Shown here: positions 49,505 to 59,159 of the stretch, in pieces
Layout: each line of letters opens with the position of its first letter
How positions within the stretch are numbered: position 1 is the stretch's first letter
From: Paucidesulfovibrio sp036541255
GTDB taxonomy: Bacteria > Desulfobacterota > Desulfovibrionia > Desulfovibrionales > Desulfovibrionaceae
DNA length: 64,000 bases
Direction of reading: 5' to 3'
Assembly: GCA_036541255.1 (NCBI GenBank)
Contig: JAZHDD010000059.1
Coordinates: 1-64,000 of the forward strand
The notes under the pieces: model-generated
Seen by the model: only the letters and a program-made list of their open reading frames with translations
Told to the model about the DNA's origin: nothing
Databases searched by the model: none
Position numbers and translations under genes: made by a program

Positions 49505-50335
49505 CTACCAGAGGGGAGGCGCAACGTATTGGACAAATGCGTCATCCAGCCATTCTCTGCGGAGCGAGGACGGGGTTGTGCCGGTGAGCATCTTGATTTC
49601 CCTATTGAAATGTGACTGGTCGCAATAGCCCGCTGTGTGGGCTGTCGTGCAGAGGTCGGGCGGGGCAAGGCGCAGCAGTTGCAGGGCGTGCTGCATGCGC
49701 AGCATGCGCCGGAAATCACCTGGTGAAATACCCACATGTCTGGAAAAAAGACGTTCCAGGCCGCGGCGTTGCAACCCCATTTCCGCGGCCGTTTTTGCCG
49801 TTCCTTTGCTGTTTTTGTGCAGGAGTCGCAGGGCGCATGGCAATCTTGGATCCGGCGTGCTGTCCGGCAGGCATTCAAGGAGAAGCGTATCCAGCAGGGC
49901 CGCGCGTCTTTTCGGGGTCGCCGCTTCGGCGGCATAGTCCCGCAAGCGTGCGGCCAGGGCCGATCCCATGAGCTCCATCGGGGCTTGTTTTCCGGCCAGT
50001 TCATTGCAGGGCAGCTTCAGAAACGGGAAGGCTCCGCCGGGCCGGAAGCGTATGCCGACGATGTCGATGCGTCCGGGCATATCCAAGAGCATTGGCTGCA
50101 TGTCCGGACCGCAGAGAAAAGCCTTGGGGCCGGGCGGCTGCGTGCAGCCTGCCGGGAAAATACCGTCGCCGTAGTCCAGGATCAGGTCCATGCATCCGTC
50201 CGGCAGCACTCGGATGTGTTTGGGCACGGCAGCGGCAGGGGCTGTAATGGCCCAATGAAGCAAGACGTAAGGGCGAAGCCGCGGAGCCGGGAGGTATTCC
50301 TGATAAGGAATCGTGGTCTCGTTCGCTGGAACCAT
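49505..50335 (-). CDS. AraC-family transcriptional regulator
   Basis: A 276-residue regulator: an N-terminal domain (residues 20-150) with PDGCMDLILDYG, similar to the unknown effector domains in such regulators, then the AraC DNA-binding domain in the last 100 residues (TAAEMGLQRRGLERLFSRHVGISPGDF and AGYCDQSHFNREIKMLTG). It is divergent from selB and upstream of the VOC gene, its likely target. ATG 50335 is chosen because upstream codons overlap selB; its ribosome site (AGGATG) is weak. Confidence 0.82.
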   Translation of the reverse strand: MVPANETTIPYQEYLPAPRLRPYVLLHWAITAPAAAVPKHIRVLPDGCMDLILDYGDGIFPAGCTQPPGPKAFLCGPDMQPMLLDMPGRIDIVGIRFRPGGAFPFLKLPCNELAGKQAPMELMGSALAARLRDYAAEAATPKRRAALLDTLLLECLPDSTPDPRLPCALRLLHKNSKGTAKTAAEMGLQRRGLERLFSRHVGISPGDFRRMLRMQHALQLLRLAPPDLCTTAHTAGYCDQSHFNREIKMLTGTTPSSLRREWLDDAFVQYVAPPLW

Positions 50336-50453
50336 ACGGCATCCTATCGCAGTGCCGAACCATTTGACAACGCTTACGACTTGTTCCCGGCGGCGCTTTT
50401 CCCTACAAGGGAAGAAAGGCCGAATAACGAGACTTTTTTGCAAGGAGGCGTGC

Positions 50454-52370
50454 ATGCCGCTGATCATGGGCACGGCTGGACATATCGACCATGGCAAGAC
50501 CACGCTGGTCAAAGCGCTTACGGGCATCGACTGCGATCGGCTAGCTGAGGAAAAAGAGCGCGGCATCACCATTGAGCTCGGATTCGCCCATCTGGATCTT
50601 GCAGGTGGCATGCGCCTGGGCGTTGTAGATGTTCCCGGCCATGAGCGGTTCGTGAAGAACATGGTAGCGGGCGCCGCGGGCATCGATTTCGTGCTGCTTA
50701 CTGTGGCCGCGGATGAGGGCATCATGCCTCAGACGCGTGAACATTTGGAAATATGTTCGCTTCTGGGGGTGCGGCATGGGCTTGTGGCTCTGACCAAGGC
50801 GGACATGGTGGAGCAGGACTGGCTGGAAATGGCTCAGGAGGAGGTCGCCTCATACATGAACGGCACGTTCCTTGAGGGAGCGCCTGTCGTGCCGGTTTCC
50901 GCGCGTACCGGCGTCGGCCTGGACAATCTGCGGGCCGCCATCCGGACCCTGGCGTCAGGCCTGGAGGAGCGCCGTACCACGGACTTGTTCCGGCTTCCTG
51001 TGGATAGGGTTTTCAGTATGAAGGGGTTCGGCACGGTGGTTACCGGGACCCTTGTGGCCGGGAGCGTGCGTTTGGGTGAAGATGTGGTCGTGCATCCGCG
51101 CGGTCTGGAAGCCAAGGTACGCGGCCTGCAGTCCCATGGCGAACAGGTGGAGGAAGCCTTGGCCGGTCGCCGTACAGCCGTGAACCTGCAAGGGGTGGAC
51201 GTTACGGCTTTGGAACGGGGGGATGTACTGGCGCGGCCAGGGACGCTTTTCCTGGCACCTGCCTGGGATGTAGAATTGACCTGTCTTTCCTCTGCGCCCC
51301 GTTCCCTCAAGCATCGCAAGGAAATTCATTTTCACCATGCCTCACGCGAGGTGTTGGCGCGCGTGTATTTTTTGGACCGAGACGAGCTCAAGCCTGGAGA
51401 AACCGCAGTCTGTCAGATGCGTTTCGCCGAGGCCTTGCCCGCGGTTTGCGGGGATCGCGTCGTAGCCCGTTCTTTTTCGCCCTTGCGTACCATTGCCGGC
51501 GGCGTGGTGCTCAATCCCGTTGCCGGGAAAATCAGGCGGCGGTCTTCGGGCGTGGAAACGTTGCAGGCTCTGGCTGTGGCCCTGGCAGGCGGCGACGGCC
51601 CGGAGCGGGTTCGCTTGCGGCTGGAGTTGGCAGGCTCGACCGGCGTGACGCTGGCGGAACTCCCGGCGTTTACCGGGTTGGGGCGCAAGGCCCTGGAGAG
51701 TGCCCTGGCCGAGCTTTCCGCCAAGGGCAACATCTTTCTCACGGACAAGGAAGAGCGCCGGTATCTTTCGGAGTCCGGATTCGCGAATCTGGCTGCCGGT
51801 TTGGAAGCCTTCCTGAGCCGGTATCATAAAAGGCATCCTGACAGGGCTGGTGCGCCGCGCAGTGAAATCGCCTCAGGCTGGGCCAAGGATGTGCCGTCGC
51901 GTCTGGCTCATTTCGTCGCCGAACGTTTGATCAAAAGGAAGCGTTTGGAAGCGGAAGGCGACATGCTGCGTCTTTCCGGCCATGAGGCCTCTCTGGCCGA
52001 GGATCAGGCGGCCTTGCGCGCGGCGATTCTGTCCGCCTACGAAAACGGTGGCATGACGCCGCCCAACCTCAAGGACGTGCTCGAACCGTTGAACGTAACG
52101 TTCAAGCAGGCTGCCGGGACATTCAAGGCCTTGCAGGATGAGGGCGTGCTTGCGCGGGTCAAGGAGGACATGTTTTTTCATGCTTCGGCCATGCGGTCCA
52201 TCATCGATTCTGTGCGGAATTTCCTTGAGCAGGGGGGAGAGATGGGCCCGCCGGAATTCAAGGAGTTGACCGGGCTTTCCCGGAAGTTCGCCATTCCCGT
52301 GATGGAATATTTGGACCGGGAAAAGATTACCGTGCGGGTTGGGGATAAACGTCGGCTTCGCCGGGCATGA
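50454..52370 (+). CDS. selB: Selenocysteine-specific elongation factor
   Basis: A 638-residue translation GTPase that delivers Sec-tRNA(Sec) to UGA codons with a SECIS hairpin. The P-loop GTAGHIDHGKTT is at residues 6-17; DVPGHERFVKNM is the G3 region and TKADM the G4. Residues from about 480 form the winged-helix domains that bind the SECIS RNA. ATG 50454 has AAGGAGG 5-6 bases upstream; earlier in-frame codons lie in the intergenic stretch. The gene is not in the selA operon. selC and selenoprotein genes were not found in the window. Confidence 0.93.
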   Translation: MPLIMGTAGHIDHGKTTLVKALTGIDCDRLAEEKERGITIELGFAHLDLAGGMRLGVVDVPGHERFVKNMVAGAAGIDFVLLTVAADEGIMPQTREHLEICSLLGVRHGLVALTKADMVEQDWLEMAQEEVASYMNGTFLEGAPVVPVSARTGVGLDNLRAAIRTLASGLEERRTTDLFRLPVDRVFSMKGFGTVVTGTLVAGSVRLGEDVVVHPRGLEAKVRGLQSHGEQVEEALAGRRTAVNLQGVDVTALERGDVLARPGTLFLAPAWDVELTCLSSAPRSLKHRKEIHFHHASREVLARVYFLDRDELKPGETAVCQMRFAEALPAVCGDRVVARSFSPLRTIAGGVVLNPVAGKIRRRSSGVETLQALAVALAGGDGPERVRLRLELAGSTGVTLAELPAFTGLGRKALESALAELSAKGNIFLTDKEERRYLSESGFANLAAGLEAFLSRYHKRHPDRAGAPRSEIASGWAKDVPSRLAHFVAERLIKRKRLEAEGDMLRLSGHEASLAEDQAALRAAILSAYENGGMTPPNLKDVLEPLNVTFKQAAGTFKALQDEGVLARVKEDMFFHASAMRSIIDSVRNFLEQGGEMGPPEFKELTGLSRKFAIPVMEYLDREKITVRVGDKRRLRRA

Positions 52371-52458
52371 GAAGTTGCCCTGTCGTCTTGCTTCAAGGTT
52401 TACTGTCGGCTATGCTTGAAGGCAAAGTGCAACGGATTGCAAACACTGGGGAGTCGGC

Positions 52459-53244
52459 ATGAAACGCGGCGTGATACGGTTGCTGGTCCTTGCGGCCTGT
52501 TTGGCCTTGCTCGCCACTGCCGGAGGCTGTGCCTCGAAGAAGGCAGGTACGGTCAATGTGGCTTCCGCACAGCAGCGGCTGGTGGAATCCGCAGCCGAAG
52601 CCGTGCGCGGTATGGGGCAGGAACATCGGAATGCCTTTTTTGCCGAAGCTCTGGAAAATGCGGAAGCTGTTCTCATTTTCCCCCACTACCTCCGATTGGG
52701 TTTCTTTTTTAGCGCCGAGGGCAGCGACGGCGTCCTGCTTGTGCGTGACGCCTTCGGGGCCTGGAGTTCTCCCGCGTTTTATACCATGGGCATGGCCGGT
52801 TACGGTCTGCAGGCAGGGATAGAGGGCGGCGATCTGATCTTTGTGTTCTTCGATCGGGAAGATGTGTTGGAAGGTCTGGAAAGCGGCTTTCAGTTTGACG
52901 CGGACATGAGCGCCACGGTCTTGACCGGTGTGGATCGCATACAGGCCGGGAATATGACCGAAGACAAGGCCGTGGTTTTGTTTACGGATACCACAGGTCT
53001 TTTTGTCGGAGCCTCTCTGAGCGGCGGCTGGGTGGCGGAATCAATGTCCGCCAATGCCGCGTATTACGGATCAGGCGAGGCCACGCCGGACCAGATCGTG
53101 CTGCATTGGACGTTCTGGCGTTCCGAAGCGCGTCCGTTATGGGAGGCTTTGCAGGATGCGGCGCAGCCCGGATTGCAACCGCTTGATCCACCAAAGAAAA
53201 AGGACGGAACCGGAGTTCCGTCCTTGCCAAGTCGAATGGGGTGA
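52459..53244 (+). CDS. YSC84/SYLF-domain lipoprotein
   Basis: A 261-residue lipoprotein. The signal peptide ends in the lipobox TAGGC with lipidated C24. The remaining domain (EAVLIFPHYLRLGFFFSAEGSDG, quoted to GFFFS) fits the SYLF/YSC84 family of lipid-binding or surface-associated proteins. The last codons, from about 53200, overlap the tRNA-His terminator and the 3' end of that tRNA on the other strand; the stop is at 53242-53244. The C-terminus (PKKKDGTG...) is therefore dictated by a terminator sequence and may be a recent extension. Confidence 0.75.
   Translation: MKRGVIRLLVLAACLALLATAGGCASKKAGTVNVASAQQRLVESAAEAVRGMGQEHRNAFFAEALENAEAVLIFPHYLRLGFFFSAEGSDGVLLVRDAFGAWSSPAFYTMGMAGYGLQAGIEGGDLIFVFFDREDVLEGLESGFQFDADMSATVLTGVDRIQAGNMTEDKAVVLFTDTTGLFVGASLSGGWVAESMSANAAYYGSGEATPDQIVLHWTFWRSEARPLWEALQDAAQPGLQPLDPPKKKDGTGVPSLPSRMG
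53195..53225 (-). terminator. Terminator of tRNA-His
   Basis: AAGGACGGAAC and GTTCCGTCCTT form an 11-pair stem around CGGA, followed on the minus strand by TTTTTCTTT, 12 bases from the tRNA CCA end. It lies inside the lipoprotein's coding end. Confidence 0.85.
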
Positions 53245-53313
53245 GTGAAGGGACTTGAACCCTCGGCCACCTGGGCCACAACCAGGTGCTCTACCAACTG
53301 AGCTACACCCACC
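53237..53313 (-). tRNA. tRNA-His (anticodon GUG)
   Basis: A 77-nt tRNA with G-1 (53313) facing C73, the required histidine identity, acceptor GTGGGTG/CACTCAC, an anticodon loop TTGTGGC with anticodon GTG, T-loop TTCAAGT and encoded CCA. It is convergent with the lipoprotein gene and overlaps its last eight bases. Confidence 0.95.
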
Positions 53314-53512
53314 GGATGCTTTGTCTCGCGAGAGCGTTCCGGCCGGATTGACACCGGCGCTGGTCTGGGCCACAAGTGTGGCCGTCCAGTTGGCGCGTAT
53401 CCCTCGTGAGGAGAGTGTCATTAACTGAGCCGGGTGCTCTTGGTCAAGTTCTATCTGCGAATAATCTGGAATTTGCCGTCGTGGCTGACGGCCCTACCCT
53501 ACGGAAGGATAC

Positions 53513-54763
53513 ATGGAAAAACTGGTGATTGAAGGCGGCAAGCCTTTGTATGGCAATATCCGCATCAGCGGTTCCAAAAACGCGGCCCTGCCCATTCTCA
53601 TGGCCTGCCTCATGCCCGAGGGCGAGGTGCGTCTGAGCAATGTTCCCAGACTGCGTGACATTCATACTTCCCTGCGCCTCTTGAAAATTCTCGGATGCGA
53701 AACCACCTTTGACGGTAACGATGTCACCGTGCGCAGAGTGGAACTCAAGTCCGAGGCACCCTATGATCTGGTCAAAACCATGCGGGCTTCAGTGCTTTGT
53801 CTGGGACCGCTCCTGGCGTTGCTCGGCGAGGCTAAGGTTTCCCTGCCCGGCGGCTGCGCCATTGGCGCGCGCCCCGTGGATCTTCACCTGAAGGCCCTGG
53901 AACAGATGGGCGCGAAGTTCGAGCTGACTTCGGGATATATCTTTGGAAGTTGCGACAGGCTCAAGGGCGCGCATATCACTTTTGATTTTCCCACTGTGGG
54001 CGGTACCGAGAATCTGCTCATGGCTGCCAGCGTGGCCGAGGGTGAAACCGTGCTCGAAAACGCGGCCCGCGAACCCGAGGTGCAGGATTTGGCGAATTTC
54101 CTCAATGCCATGGGAGCGAAGATCACCGGGCACGGCAGCAGCGTGATCTGCATCCAGGGCGTGCCGAGGCTGCATGGCACGGACTATCGCGTCATGCCTG
54201 ACCGCATCGAAGCCGGGACCTATCTTGCCGCCGCCGTCATTGCCGGAGGCGAAGTAGTGCTTGAGGATTGTCCGTCCAAGGAACTGGATGCCGTCACCGC
54301 CAAGTTCCGCGACATGGGGGTGACCCTGGAGGACCGCGAAAATGGCCTGCTGGTACGCCGCGAAGGACTCTACAAGGGCGTTGACGTGACCACGCAACCC
54401 TTCCCAGGCTTTCCCACGGACATGCAGGCGCAGATCATGGCTTGTCTCTGTTTGGCCCAGGGCGGCGGCGTCATTGAGGAAAAGATTTTCGAGAACCGCT
54501 TCATGCATGTCCTGGAATTGGTCCGGCTTGGTGCGGACATCCGGCTCAAGGGGCGTTCCGCCATGGTGCGCGGCGTGAGCAAGCTGGTGGGTGCTCCGGT
54601 CATGGCTTCCGACTTGCGGGCCAGCGCTTCGCTGGTGGTTGCAGGACTCGCGGCCGAAGGGCGTACGGACGTGCTGCGAATTTATCACTTGGATCGCGGT
54701 TATGAAAAAATAGAAGAGAAGCTCAACGGTGCCGGAGCCAAGGTCTGGCGCGAAGAGGAATAG
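53513..54763 (+). CDS. murA: UDP-N-acetylglucosamine 1-carboxyvinyltransferase
   Basis: A 416-residue enzyme adding enolpyruvate from PEP to UDP-GlcNAc, the first committed step of peptidoglycan synthesis in the cytoplasm. SGSKNAALPILMA opens it, and C115 in LPGGCAIGARP is the fosfomycin-reactive Cys. DMQAQIMA and GRTDVLRIYHLDRGYE are also as in MurA. Its length is standard. The upstream 53314-53512 holds no gene; comEC follows after 42 bases in the same direction. Confidence 0.95.
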   Translation: MEKLVIEGGKPLYGNIRISGSKNAALPILMACLMPEGEVRLSNVPRLRDIHTSLRLLKILGCETTFDGNDVTVRRVELKSEAPYDLVKTMRASVLCLGPLLALLGEAKVSLPGGCAIGARPVDLHLKALEQMGAKFELTSGYIFGSCDRLKGAHITFDFPTVGGTENLLMAASVAEGETVLENAAREPEVQDLANFLNAMGAKITGHGSSVICIQGVPRLHGTDYRVMPDRIEAGTYLAAAVIAGGEVVLEDCPSKELDAVTAKFRDMGVTLEDRENGLLVRREGLYKGVDVTTQPFPGFPTDMQAQIMACLCLAQGGGVIEEKIFENRFMHVLELVRLGADIRLKGRSAMVRGVSKLVGAPVMASDLRASASLVVAGLAAEGRTDVLRIYHLDRGYEKIEEKLNGAGAKVWREEE

Positions 54764-54805
54764 TCGCATGGAACGGCCCTGCCTGATCCTGCGGGACAGT
54801 GCGTC

Positions 54806-57220
54806 GTGTCCGTAGTGTCTGGCCGCTTCTGGTCGCCTCCGGCCCTGCTTGGTTGGCAGGTGCTCTTGTTGGGCTATGCGTCTGGCTTGCTTGCCTCTCT
54901 TTGGCTGATCCCCGCTTTGGTTTGCTTGGCCGTCCTGATCGCGCTTGATGCACGGTCCGGGCGGCCGAATGCGTTTTGGTGCCTTTTGTTGATCGTTTTT
55001 GTGTCGGGCTTGGCATATGCCACATTGCAACTGCCAAGTGACCCAGAACCGCTTCCGCAAGGGATTACGTCTCAGGACCGTGTGGAAATGCAGGGTGTTG
55101 TCAAAGACATTTCTGGTAAACCGGGCGGACGGTTGCAGGTCGTTCTGGAGGACGTGCAGGTACTCGTACCTGGCAAGCAATCCATTCCATTGCACTCCGG
55201 TGTGGTCTGGTCCTGGCATGACCCCAGCCGGACTCTGCGTCCCGGCCAAGACGTCCATCTGCTAACGCGACTGCTGCCAGTAGCGGGTTTCGGCAATCCC
55301 GGGGCTTGGGACTACGGGCAGTACTGGCGTATGCAGGGGGTTGGATTTTCCGCGTACAGCAAGGGCGAAAAGAGCTTGCGCACAGGGCCTGTGCCGGAAA
55401 GTTTTGCGGCGGAACTGCTTGCGAATCTCCAAGGAGCTGTGTTGGACGGTGCGGCCCCCGGTCAGGGACGTGCGTTGCTCCTGGCATTGCTTACAGGGGA
55501 TCGGTTTGAACTGGACACGCGTACCGTGGACCTCTTGCGCCGGGCGGGACTGTCACACACTTTGGCCCTTTCCGGTCTGCATCTCGGTTTTGTGGCGTCT
55601 CTGGGATTGTTCCTGGCATTAATGCTCGGGCGGTTTTTCCCCAGCGCATTGTTGCGCGTACCGCGTCCAAAGCTGGCCGTATTGTTGGCCGCGCCAGCTA
55701 TCCTGGGGTATGTCTGGCTCGGTCAGGCCAGTCCCTCCCTGGTGCGGGCGGCTTTGATGTTTGTCTTCTGGGGACTTCTGCTGCTCACTGGACGGCCTCG
55801 CGTCCTTTTGGATGGTCTTTTTCTTGCCCTGGCTTGCATGCTACTGGTTTCACCGCTTTCCGTGTTCGATCTCCGGTTGCAGCTTTCAGTCGTGGCCGTT
55901 GCGGGCATAGCTGTTTTTCTGCCAGCCTTACAATTCTTGTTCCGAACAGGGGATTCGCTTCCGTATCGGTTTCTACGTTGGTTTTTGGGTATCATGGCGG
56001 TCAGTTTTTGCGCCAACGTGGCCCTGCTGCCCTTGACCGCCCGGTATTTCGGCATGTTCACACCAAACCTGCTCCCTAATTTTATCTGGTTGCCGCCACT
56101 GGGATTTTTGGTTTTGCCTTTGGGTGGTGCGGGCATGTTGCTGGGGGTATTCCCCTGGACGGCGGGACTGGGCCAGCTTCTTGTTGCCGGGGCGATAAAC
56201 GTGCTGGATGTCATGCTGACTTTCTTGCAATGGGCAAACAGTCTGGACTTTTTTCCGCTTCATCAACTTTTGCGTCCGCTTTGGCCCGAGATGCTGGGGT
56301 GCGCTGTTTTGCTGGTCCTGGTGGCTATGACTCTCCGTCGCCCTCCGCGCTGTTTCTGGCCGGGCATGGCGCTGGGGTTGGCTCTGTTGTTTGTTCCGCA
56401 GTTGCAAATGCTTTGGCGGGACGCCCAGAACGAGGTCCGCGTCGAAGTGTTGGATGTGGGGCAGGGCCAGGCGATTGTAATCAGTCTTCCTGGTGGGGGG
56501 CGTCTGCTCCTGGATGGGGGAGGGTTGCGTAGCCGCAGCCTGGAAGCCGGGCGGGATGTGGTGGCTCCGTATCTGACTCTTGGTAGACCGCCCCGGCTTG
56601 ATTGGATTGTGCTCAGCCATCCGCACATGGATCATTACAAGGGGTTATTCCATATCCTGGAGTATTTTGAGGTGGGGCGTTTCGCCTTTAATGGCCTGTG
56701 GCCGTCAGGGGATACTGGGCGGGCGTTTCGCAACCTTTTGGAAGAGAAACGTCTTTCGGCGCAGCGTTTGGCGCGGGGGGATGTCCTATCGCTCGGACAT
56801 GATGCCTCTATTGATGTCCTCCATCCTTTCCAGGTGAAGAAGGCGCCCACTACCAATGATACGTCCTTGGTCCTCCTCTTGAAGAGAGCAGGGCGGCCAT
56901 TGGCCTTACTCCCTGGCGATGCCGAGGCTTGGGGATTGAAACAAGTGCTTGCCTCCGCCCCGGAGGTGCATGCCGACCTTTTGGTGTTGCCCCACCATGG
57001 CAGTCGCACTGGATTGCTCCCGGTATTTTATGACCGGGTCGCTCCATTTGTCGTTTTTTGTTCGTGCGGTCGATATGATGCGGCAATCCTTCCTGATCCT
57101 GACATCAGAAATTTGCTGGAAAAGAAAGGGCTTTCCATCATGACCACTGCAGACGACGGCCTGTTGCAGGCCGTATGGGACCGGGAGGGGCTTCGAATCG
57201 GTGTGCAGGATGATTTTTGA
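54806..57220 (+). CDS. comEC: ComEC/Rec2-family DNA-uptake channel
   Basis: An 804-residue protein with an N-terminal soluble/OB-like part, a Competence domain with about 8-10 membrane helices (ALSGLHLGFVASLGLFLALML, quoted to LGFVA), and a C-terminal metallo-beta-lactamase domain: EVLDVGQGQAIVI, LSHPHMDHYKG and LLPGDAEAW, LPHHGSRTG. It should pass single-stranded DNA through the inner membrane, with the MBL part a nuclease. The start is GTG 54806; no ribosome site is strong. No other com gene is in the window, so competence is unproven. Confidence 0.87.
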   Translation: MSVVSGRFWSPPALLGWQVLLLGYASGLLASLWLIPALVCLAVLIALDARSGRPNAFWCLLLIVFVSGLAYATLQLPSDPEPLPQGITSQDRVEMQGVVKDISGKPGGRLQVVLEDVQVLVPGKQSIPLHSGVVWSWHDPSRTLRPGQDVHLLTRLLPVAGFGNPGAWDYGQYWRMQGVGFSAYSKGEKSLRTGPVPESFAAELLANLQGAVLDGAAPGQGRALLLALLTGDRFELDTRTVDLLRRAGLSHTLALSGLHLGFVASLGLFLALMLGRFFPSALLRVPRPKLAVLLAAPAILGYVWLGQASPSLVRAALMFVFWGLLLLTGRPRVLLDGLFLALACMLLVSPLSVFDLRLQLSVVAVAGIAVFLPALQFLFRTGDSLPYRFLRWFLGIMAVSFCANVALLPLTARYFGMFTPNLLPNFIWLPPLGFLVLPLGGAGMLLGVFPWTAGLGQLLVAGAINVLDVMLTFLQWANSLDFFPLHQLLRPLWPEMLGCAVLLVLVAMTLRRPPRCFWPGMALGLALLFVPQLQMLWRDAQNEVRVEVLDVGQGQAIVISLPGGGRLLLDGGGLRSRSLEAGRDVVAPYLTLGRPPRLDWIVLSHPHMDHYKGLFHILEYFEVGRFAFNGLWPSGDTGRAFRNLLEEKRLSAQRLARGDVLSLGHDASIDVLHPFQVKKAPTTNDTSLVLLLKRAGRPLALLPGDAEAWGLKQVLASAPEVHADLLVLPHHGSRTGLLPVFYDRVAPFVVFCSCGRYDAAILPDPDIRNLLEKKGLSIMTTADDGLLQAVWDREGLRIGVQDDF

Positions 57221-57307
57221 TCGCCAACTCCCGATTTGAGCGAGGGCTTTGATTTTTCGCCTGGGTGTTGTATTTGTGTTTCAAATGCGATTCATTATGG
57301 GAGCTGT

Positions 57308-58162
57308 ATGCTTGAACTGCGCAATACATTATTCAGGGCCGTAGACAGCCTGTCGGGCTTCCCACAGACAATGCGGCGGGTTTTGGAGCTGACTTCCGAC
57401 ATTGATTGTTCTCAGAAGGAGTTGGTGGGAGTCCTCAAACGTGACCCTGTTTTTTCCTTGAAAATTTTACGCATGGTCAATTCCGCGTATTACTCCCTGG
57501 CTCAGGAAGTGACTTCCGTACAGCAGGCAAGTGTCTATTTGGGGTTGAATACGCTCAAGAATGTGGCGCTCAGTCTGGCCGTCGTCGGTGCCCTGCCGAT
57601 GGAGAACCGGGCTGGGCTTGGTATGCAGGGTTTTTGGTTGCATTCCCTTTCCGTAGCTTCGGCAGCACAAATCCTGGGACGTCGACTGGACCCTGAGTGC
57701 GCATCGGGAGTGGATTATTTTACTGCTGGATTGCTGCATGATGTGGGCAAGGTGATTTTTGCACTGTATGCCCCTGATGAATATCGTACCTTGCTCGTAC
57801 GTGCCTCAAGCGGCAACCACAATCTCTGTGAACTGGAAGAGGAGTGCTTCGGCCTTTCCCATGCGGAATTCGGTGAGCGCTTGTCGGAGCGGTGGAATTT
57901 GCCGCAAAGCATGTCGCGTTGCATAGCCAGCCATCACAAGGCCAAGGGGGAATCTCGGGTCGTGGCCTGTGTGACAACGGCCAATCAGGTGGTGAAGTCG
58001 TTGGGGTATGGCGATGGAGGCAACCATTTGATCGAGCAGCTTCCGCCCAACGTCATTACTCTATATCCTGAGGGATTGACCGATTTGGCCGAGTCCATGG
58101 ATACGCTCCATGCTGAAGTGCAGAAGGCGCGCATGTTCGTCCAGATAGGAGGCGCGGCCTGA
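57308..58162 (+). CDS. HDOD-domain protein
   Basis: A 284-residue protein filled by an HDOD domain (SLSGFPQTMRRVLEL, LKRDPVFSLKILRMVNSAYYS, GLLHDVGKVIFALYAPDE and SHHKAKGE), which is an HD-related fold lacking full phosphodiesterase motifs. Such proteins often sit in signal transduction. ATG 57308 begins MLELRNTLF after GGGAGC; an earlier in-frame ATG lacks support. Its stop TGA overlaps the ATG of the next gene (TGATG), a coupled MBL-fold protein. Confidence 0.84.
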   Translation: MLELRNTLFRAVDSLSGFPQTMRRVLELTSDIDCSQKELVGVLKRDPVFSLKILRMVNSAYYSLAQEVTSVQQASVYLGLNTLKNVALSLAVVGALPMENRAGLGMQGFWLHSLSVASAAQILGRRLDPECASGVDYFTAGLLHDVGKVIFALYAPDEYRTLLVRASSGNHNLCELEEECFGLSHAEFGERLSERWNLPQSMSRCIASHHKAKGESRVVACVTTANQVVKSLGYGDGGNHLIEQLPPNVITLYPEGLTDLAESMDTLHAEVQKARMFVQIGGAA

Positions 58163-59052
58163 TGCGCGTCCGATTTTGGGGCGTTCGTGGCTCCACGCCT
58201 GTGCCGGGGAAGGGAACTGTGCGTTACGGCGGGAATACCTCCTGTATTGAGATACGTTCCCGGTCCGGTGACTTGGTGATTTTGGACGGAGGCACCGGCA
58301 TTCGTCCCTTGGGGCTGGAGTTGGCAAAATCAGATCCGCTGACCTGCGCCATTTTCATCACGCATCCTCATTGGGATCACATTCACGGCCTGCCTTTTTT
58401 CGCTCCGCTTTTTATTCCCGGCAATACGGTTGATATCTATTGTCCGCCAGATCCCATCCATATGCGTGGGGCAGAGTATATTCTCGAAAATCAAATGATT
58501 TATCCTCATTTCCCGATTCGGCGCGCCGAGTTGCGGGCAGACGTGCGCCTGCTGACTCTGAGCGAGGGGCAGTATGTCGAGGTGGGGGATTTGACTATTG
58601 GCAATGTCCTCATGAACCATCCTTCCATGAATTTGGGCTACCGGGTTGAAGGCGATGGGGCGAGTCTTTTTTTTACAGGTGATCACGAGCCGTTTACGAA
58701 TGTCTATGAACCCGAGGATTCGGAGCATGCCGAGTATCAGCGTCTTGTGGATCGGCGTACAGCCAGCGTCGACGAGTTTGTTTCCGGTGTTGATTTGTTG
58801 ATAGCCGACGGCCAGTATTCCGAAGAGGAGTATGCCACTCGTGTGGGTTGGGGGCATTCCAGTTTTGGGCATGCCTTGGATTTTGCCCGCAGGGTTGGTT
58901 CGCCTGAACTTGTCCTGACGCATCATGACGCAATCCGTAACGACGCTGAACTGGATGCCATCGACGCCCAGCTGAAAAAGCGGCCTGAAGCTGTGGGGCT
59001 GCATGTGCGTTTGGCGTATGAGGGGCTTGAAATGATGCTCGGGGAAACGTGA
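58162..59052 (+). CDS. Metallo-beta-lactamase-fold hydrolase, first paralogue
   Basis: A 296-residue protein with the MBL metal motif HPHWDH at residues 68-73, MNHP, TGDHEP and the last His in the VGWGHSSFGHALDF area. The N-terminus RFWGVRGSTPVPG is shared with phosphodiesterase-like MBL proteins that hydrolyse phosphodiesters, sometimes cyclic nucleotides. Translation is coupled to the HDOD gene by a one-base overlap. A paralogue follows 107 bases later. A signalling role is inferred from the HDOD and response-regulator neighbours. Confidence 0.83.
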   Translation: MRVRFWGVRGSTPVPGKGTVRYGGNTSCIEIRSRSGDLVILDGGTGIRPLGLELAKSDPLTCAIFITHPHWDHIHGLPFFAPLFIPGNTVDIYCPPDPIHMRGAEYILENQMIYPHFPIRRAELRADVRLLTLSEGQYVEVGDLTIGNVLMNHPSMNLGYRVEGDGASLFFTGDHEPFTNVYEPEDSEHAEYQRLVDRRTASVDEFVSGVDLLIADGQYSEEEYATRVGWGHSSFGHALDFARRVGSPELVLTHHDAIRNDAELDAIDAQLKKRPEAVGLHVRLAYEGLEMMLGET

Positions 59053-59159
59053 TGCACAATCTCCGGCTTGCACCATCGACATGCTCGTGCGAAAAGACAT
59101 ACAAACGAAAGAGTAAGGCTTGCATTGAGACGTTGTGACGTTTCGATACGGGGGATGTC

